A DNA stretch of 64,000 nt, taken from Paraburkholderia megapolitana. Its GTDB lineage: Bacteria; Pseudomonadota; Gammaproteobacteria; Burkholderiales; Burkholderiaceae. The stretch spans positions 1,178,001 through 1,242,000 of the forward strand of contig NZ_CP041743.1 in NCBI RefSeq assembly GCF_007556815.1, read 5' to 3'. Of this stretch, positions 62,320 to 64,000 are shown piece by piece. The notes under the pieces are model-generated. The model had not been told where the DNA came from. It did not search any database and saw only the letters and a list, made by a program, of their open reading frames with translations. Numbering within the stretch: position 1 is the stretch's first letter; the number at the start of each line of letters is the position of its first letter. Position numbers and translations under genes: made by a program.

Positions 62320-63168
62320 ATGCCCCGCATCGCAGATTCGCAACCCAGTCACGGCTCGCCGGCTTTTCACGGTACTTCGAGTGCGCCGGCGTCGCCAACG
62401 CGGTCCCCGGCAACGCCACGACCCCCGGCAGGGGGTGCGCAGTTCGGCGCTCTGCAGAATTCGCGAGCACCGACACTGCAGAACCCGGGCGCTATGAGAC
62501 GGAATTCCGCTCCGCCGGCATTGCCGCCGAAGACTCCGCTGGATTCGACGGGAAGCGGGGCTGCGCAGCCGGACCCCGCTGCGATGTTCAAGCAGATGTT
62601 CTGGGGACCAACGCCCGATCGCCGTCATTCGATGCCGGACCTCGGTGGCGCTCAGGCGGGTTCACGGCCGCCGGTGCCGCCGAAGACGCCGGAACTGCCG
62701 CCGAAGGTGCCATTGCCACCGCTGAAGGTGCCGTTGCAGTCGACGAACAACATGACGGGCGCCCATGGGGGGCCTGCGATGCCGTCACAGCACACCCGAC
62801 CCTCAAGCCCCACCGGGAGCATGCTGAGCGGTTCCACGTTGTATAGCCAGTCGGCGAATAGCAGTACGACAACGCTGCACAATACGTCGACGCATGGATC
62901 TTCTGCCGGTGGCGGAAAGCCGCTGCAATCGACCGGAGCCGGCGTCAAGCCGCAGAACTCGTTCAGGGCAACGCTCTCTTCGTGGGGAAGAAAGTTCGCC
63001 GCGTTCGCGCGTGGTAACGGGGACTACACAGAGCAGACGTCCGGGCCGAAACCGCAGTACGTGTCCGCGGCGCAATCACGTAGGAACTCGCGCCTGGAAA
63101 GATACGACACCGGTAACAGCGAGACGCTGACCGGAGGTTATGGCGATGGGAAATACGATCGCAAGTGA
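62320..63168 (+). CDS. Proline/serine-rich orphan protein, candidate effector with eukaryote-like motifs
   Basis: This 282-residue protein is mostly low-complexity and likely disordered. Repeated PxxPPK motifs occur (PALPPKTP, PPVPPKTP, PELPPKVP), matching class II SH3-binding peptides. RRNSAP and RRHSMP match R-x-x-S-x-P, a 14-3-3 and basophilic-kinase-type site. RRNSRLER lies near the end. The only globular-looking part is SFRATLSSWGRKFAAFARGNG. There is no signal peptide. The ATG at 62320 has AGGAG about 6 nt upstream. It is 133 nt after the first effector-like gene and may be co-transcribed from the hrpII-type promoter. Function unknown. Confidence 0.62.
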   Translation: MPRIADSQPSHGSPAFHGTSSAPASPTRSPATPRPPAGGAQFGALQNSRAPTLQNPGAMRRNSAPPALPPKTPLDSTGSGAAQPDPAAMFKQMFWGPTPDRRHSMPDLGGAQAGSRPPVPPKTPELPPKVPLPPLKVPLQSTNNMTGAHGGPAMPSQHTRPSSPTGSMLSGSTLYSQSANSSTTTLHNTSTHGSSAGGGKPLQSTGAGVKPQNSFRATLSSWGRKFAAFARGNGDYTEQTSGPKPQYVSAAQSRRNSRLERYDTGNSETLTGGYGDGKYDRK

Positions 63169-63228
63169 TACACGACATGTGCACCGCTTGATTGTTGTCC
63201 ATCGTTGACAATGCCGTGCTCGACTGGA

Positions 63229-63256
63229 CGAGGAATGCCCAAGCCGGCATTCCTCG
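63229..63256. terminator. Convergent terminator hairpin
   Basis: CGAGGAATGCC (63229-63239) pairs perfectly with GGCATTCCTCG (63246-63256) around a 6-nt loop. It lies between the convergent effector-like and exporter genes, touching the latter's stop. It probably serves both strands; the U-tract is weak. Confidence 0.7.
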
Positions 63257-63258
63257 CT

Positions 63259-64000
63259 CTATCCATGCGCCAACGTCCGCAACCGCCAGAAAATCCCCGT
63301 TGACGCGAGCGTCACCGCACCGATGCAAACGAAGCTCAGCTGAAAACCCAGCGCAGGCGACCCCGTGTGCGCACCGAACACACTCGCCAGCGCGCCGCCA
63401 AGCGATGCGCCGAGCCCCATCGCAAGCATCTGCACCATCGAAAAGAGGCTGTTGCCGCTACCGGCGTCGCGATGCGACAGGTCCTTCAGCGTGACGCTGT
63501 TCATGGCGGCGAACTGCATCGAATTGGCGGCGCCGAAAATGGCGAGCAACACGATCTCGACGAACAGCGGTGTAGCTGGGGTAATCAGGCCAAACGTGAC
63601 AATCGTGATGCCGACCACGAGCGTGTTGATACGCAGGAACACGCTGTAGCCGAAGCGGCGTACAAGCGGTGTAATCCAGCGTTTCGCGAACGTGCCGGCG
63701 ACAGCGGCAGGCAACAGCATCAGCCCCGAGCGCAACGGCGAATAGCCAAGCTCGAGTTGCATCAAAAGCGGCAACAAGAACGGTGTGGCCGTCGTGCCGA
63801 TCCGGCAGATCAGGTTACCGGCGAGGCCCACCGCAAAATTGGGCTCGGCAAAGAGACCGAGCCGAAACAGCGGATTGGCATGTTTGCGTGCATAGGCCAC
63901 ATACGCGAGCACTGCGAAGATCGCGACCGTCAAGGCACCGAGCGTCCACATGCCGCGCGATCCACCCGTTGGGATATCGACGGCGAGCGAAGCGGTGATC
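63259..64000 (-). CDS. DHA2-type MFS exporter, C-terminal part (partial)
   Basis: The frame is open through the right window edge, so the N-terminal half is missing; the ATG at 63951 is internal. The visible part has about seven hydrophobic segments with LFRLGLFAEPNFAVGLAGNLICRIGTTATPFLLPLLMQLELGYSPLRSGLMLLPAAVAG and a C-terminal SHRDAGSGNSLFSMVQMLAMGLGASLGGALAS. These are the second-half signature of EmrB/QacA 14-segment drug:H+ antiporters. The substrate is unknown. Any EmrA or TolC-like partner would lie outside. Confidence 0.82.
   Translation of the reverse strand, partial: ITASLAVDIPTGGSRGMWTLGALTVAIFAVLAYVAYARKHANPLFRLGLFAEPNFAVGLAGNLICRIGTTATPFLLPLLMQLELGYSPLRSGLMLLPAAVAGTFAKRWITPLVRRFGYSVFLRINTLVVGITIVTFGLITPATPLFVEIVLLAIFGAANSMQFAAMNSVTLKDLSHRDAGSGNSLFSMVQMLAMGLGASLGGALASVFGAHTGSPALGFQLSFVCIGAVTLASTGIFWRLRTLAHG

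Overview
The window is GC-rich, densely coded beta-proteobacterial DNA. It looks like Burkholderia sensu lato (Burkholderia or Paraburkholderia). The evidence is a YadA-type trimeric autotransporter with an extended signal peptide next to DUF2827-type genes, many LysR/GntR/RpiR regulators beside small catabolic operons, and a TTCG-N16-TTCG (hrpII-type) promoter element. I saw no rRNA, tRNA, CRISPR array or complete insertion sequence.

Layout. 1-2070: the end of a sensor histidine kinase, an exported hypothetical, an N-acetylmuramoyl-L-alanine amidase and an LprI-like protein. 2078-8886: an agmatine/polyamine locus with a LysR regulator, cytosolic agmatine deiminase, N-carbamoylputrescine amidase, a PotF-like binding protein and two further agmatine-deiminase-family proteins carrying Tat signals (one also a lipoprotein). 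9076-12128: an RpiR regulator and a secreted GH27 alpha-galactosidase with a ricin-type lectin domain, sharing an operator-like palindrome. 12197-18552: a phospholipid-type locus whose enzyme families match E. coli ynbABCD, plus a PlsC acyltransferase and a small membrane protein. 18612-22166: a large envelope hypothetical, a frameshifted membrane-protein pseudogene, a small exported protein and a diverged intergenic repeat. 22167-33066: a catabolic operon (MFS, PrpF-like isomerase, MmgE/PrpD, isocitrate-lyase-family lyase, LeuC/LeuD-like hydro-lyase, second MmgE/PrpD, MFS) with a GntR regulator. Its families match the methylitaconate/dimethylmaleate/dimethylmalate module of nicotinate fermentation.

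33172-57190: an adhesin locus. It holds two paralogous response regulators, a degenerate EAL protein, a 2825-residue Ser/Thr-repeat trimeric autotransporter, three DUF2827 proteins, two small exported proteins, two TPR/GT-B-like proteins, a methyltransferase, an OmpA-like lipoprotein, a sigma-54 activator and a lone DUF4096 transposase-like protein. I read it as a giant adhesin with its own regulatory and probable glycosylation machinery. 57357-61199: LysR, M20 metallopeptidase and an MHS-type transporter. 61353-63168: two effector-like orphan proteins, the first behind a hrpII-type box. 63259-64000: the C-terminal part of a DHA2-type drug exporter.

The strongest candidates for something undescribed are the adhesin/glycosylation locus, the dimethylmaleate-like catabolic operon in a presumed aerobe, the exported agmatine deiminases, and the hrpII-box effector pair.
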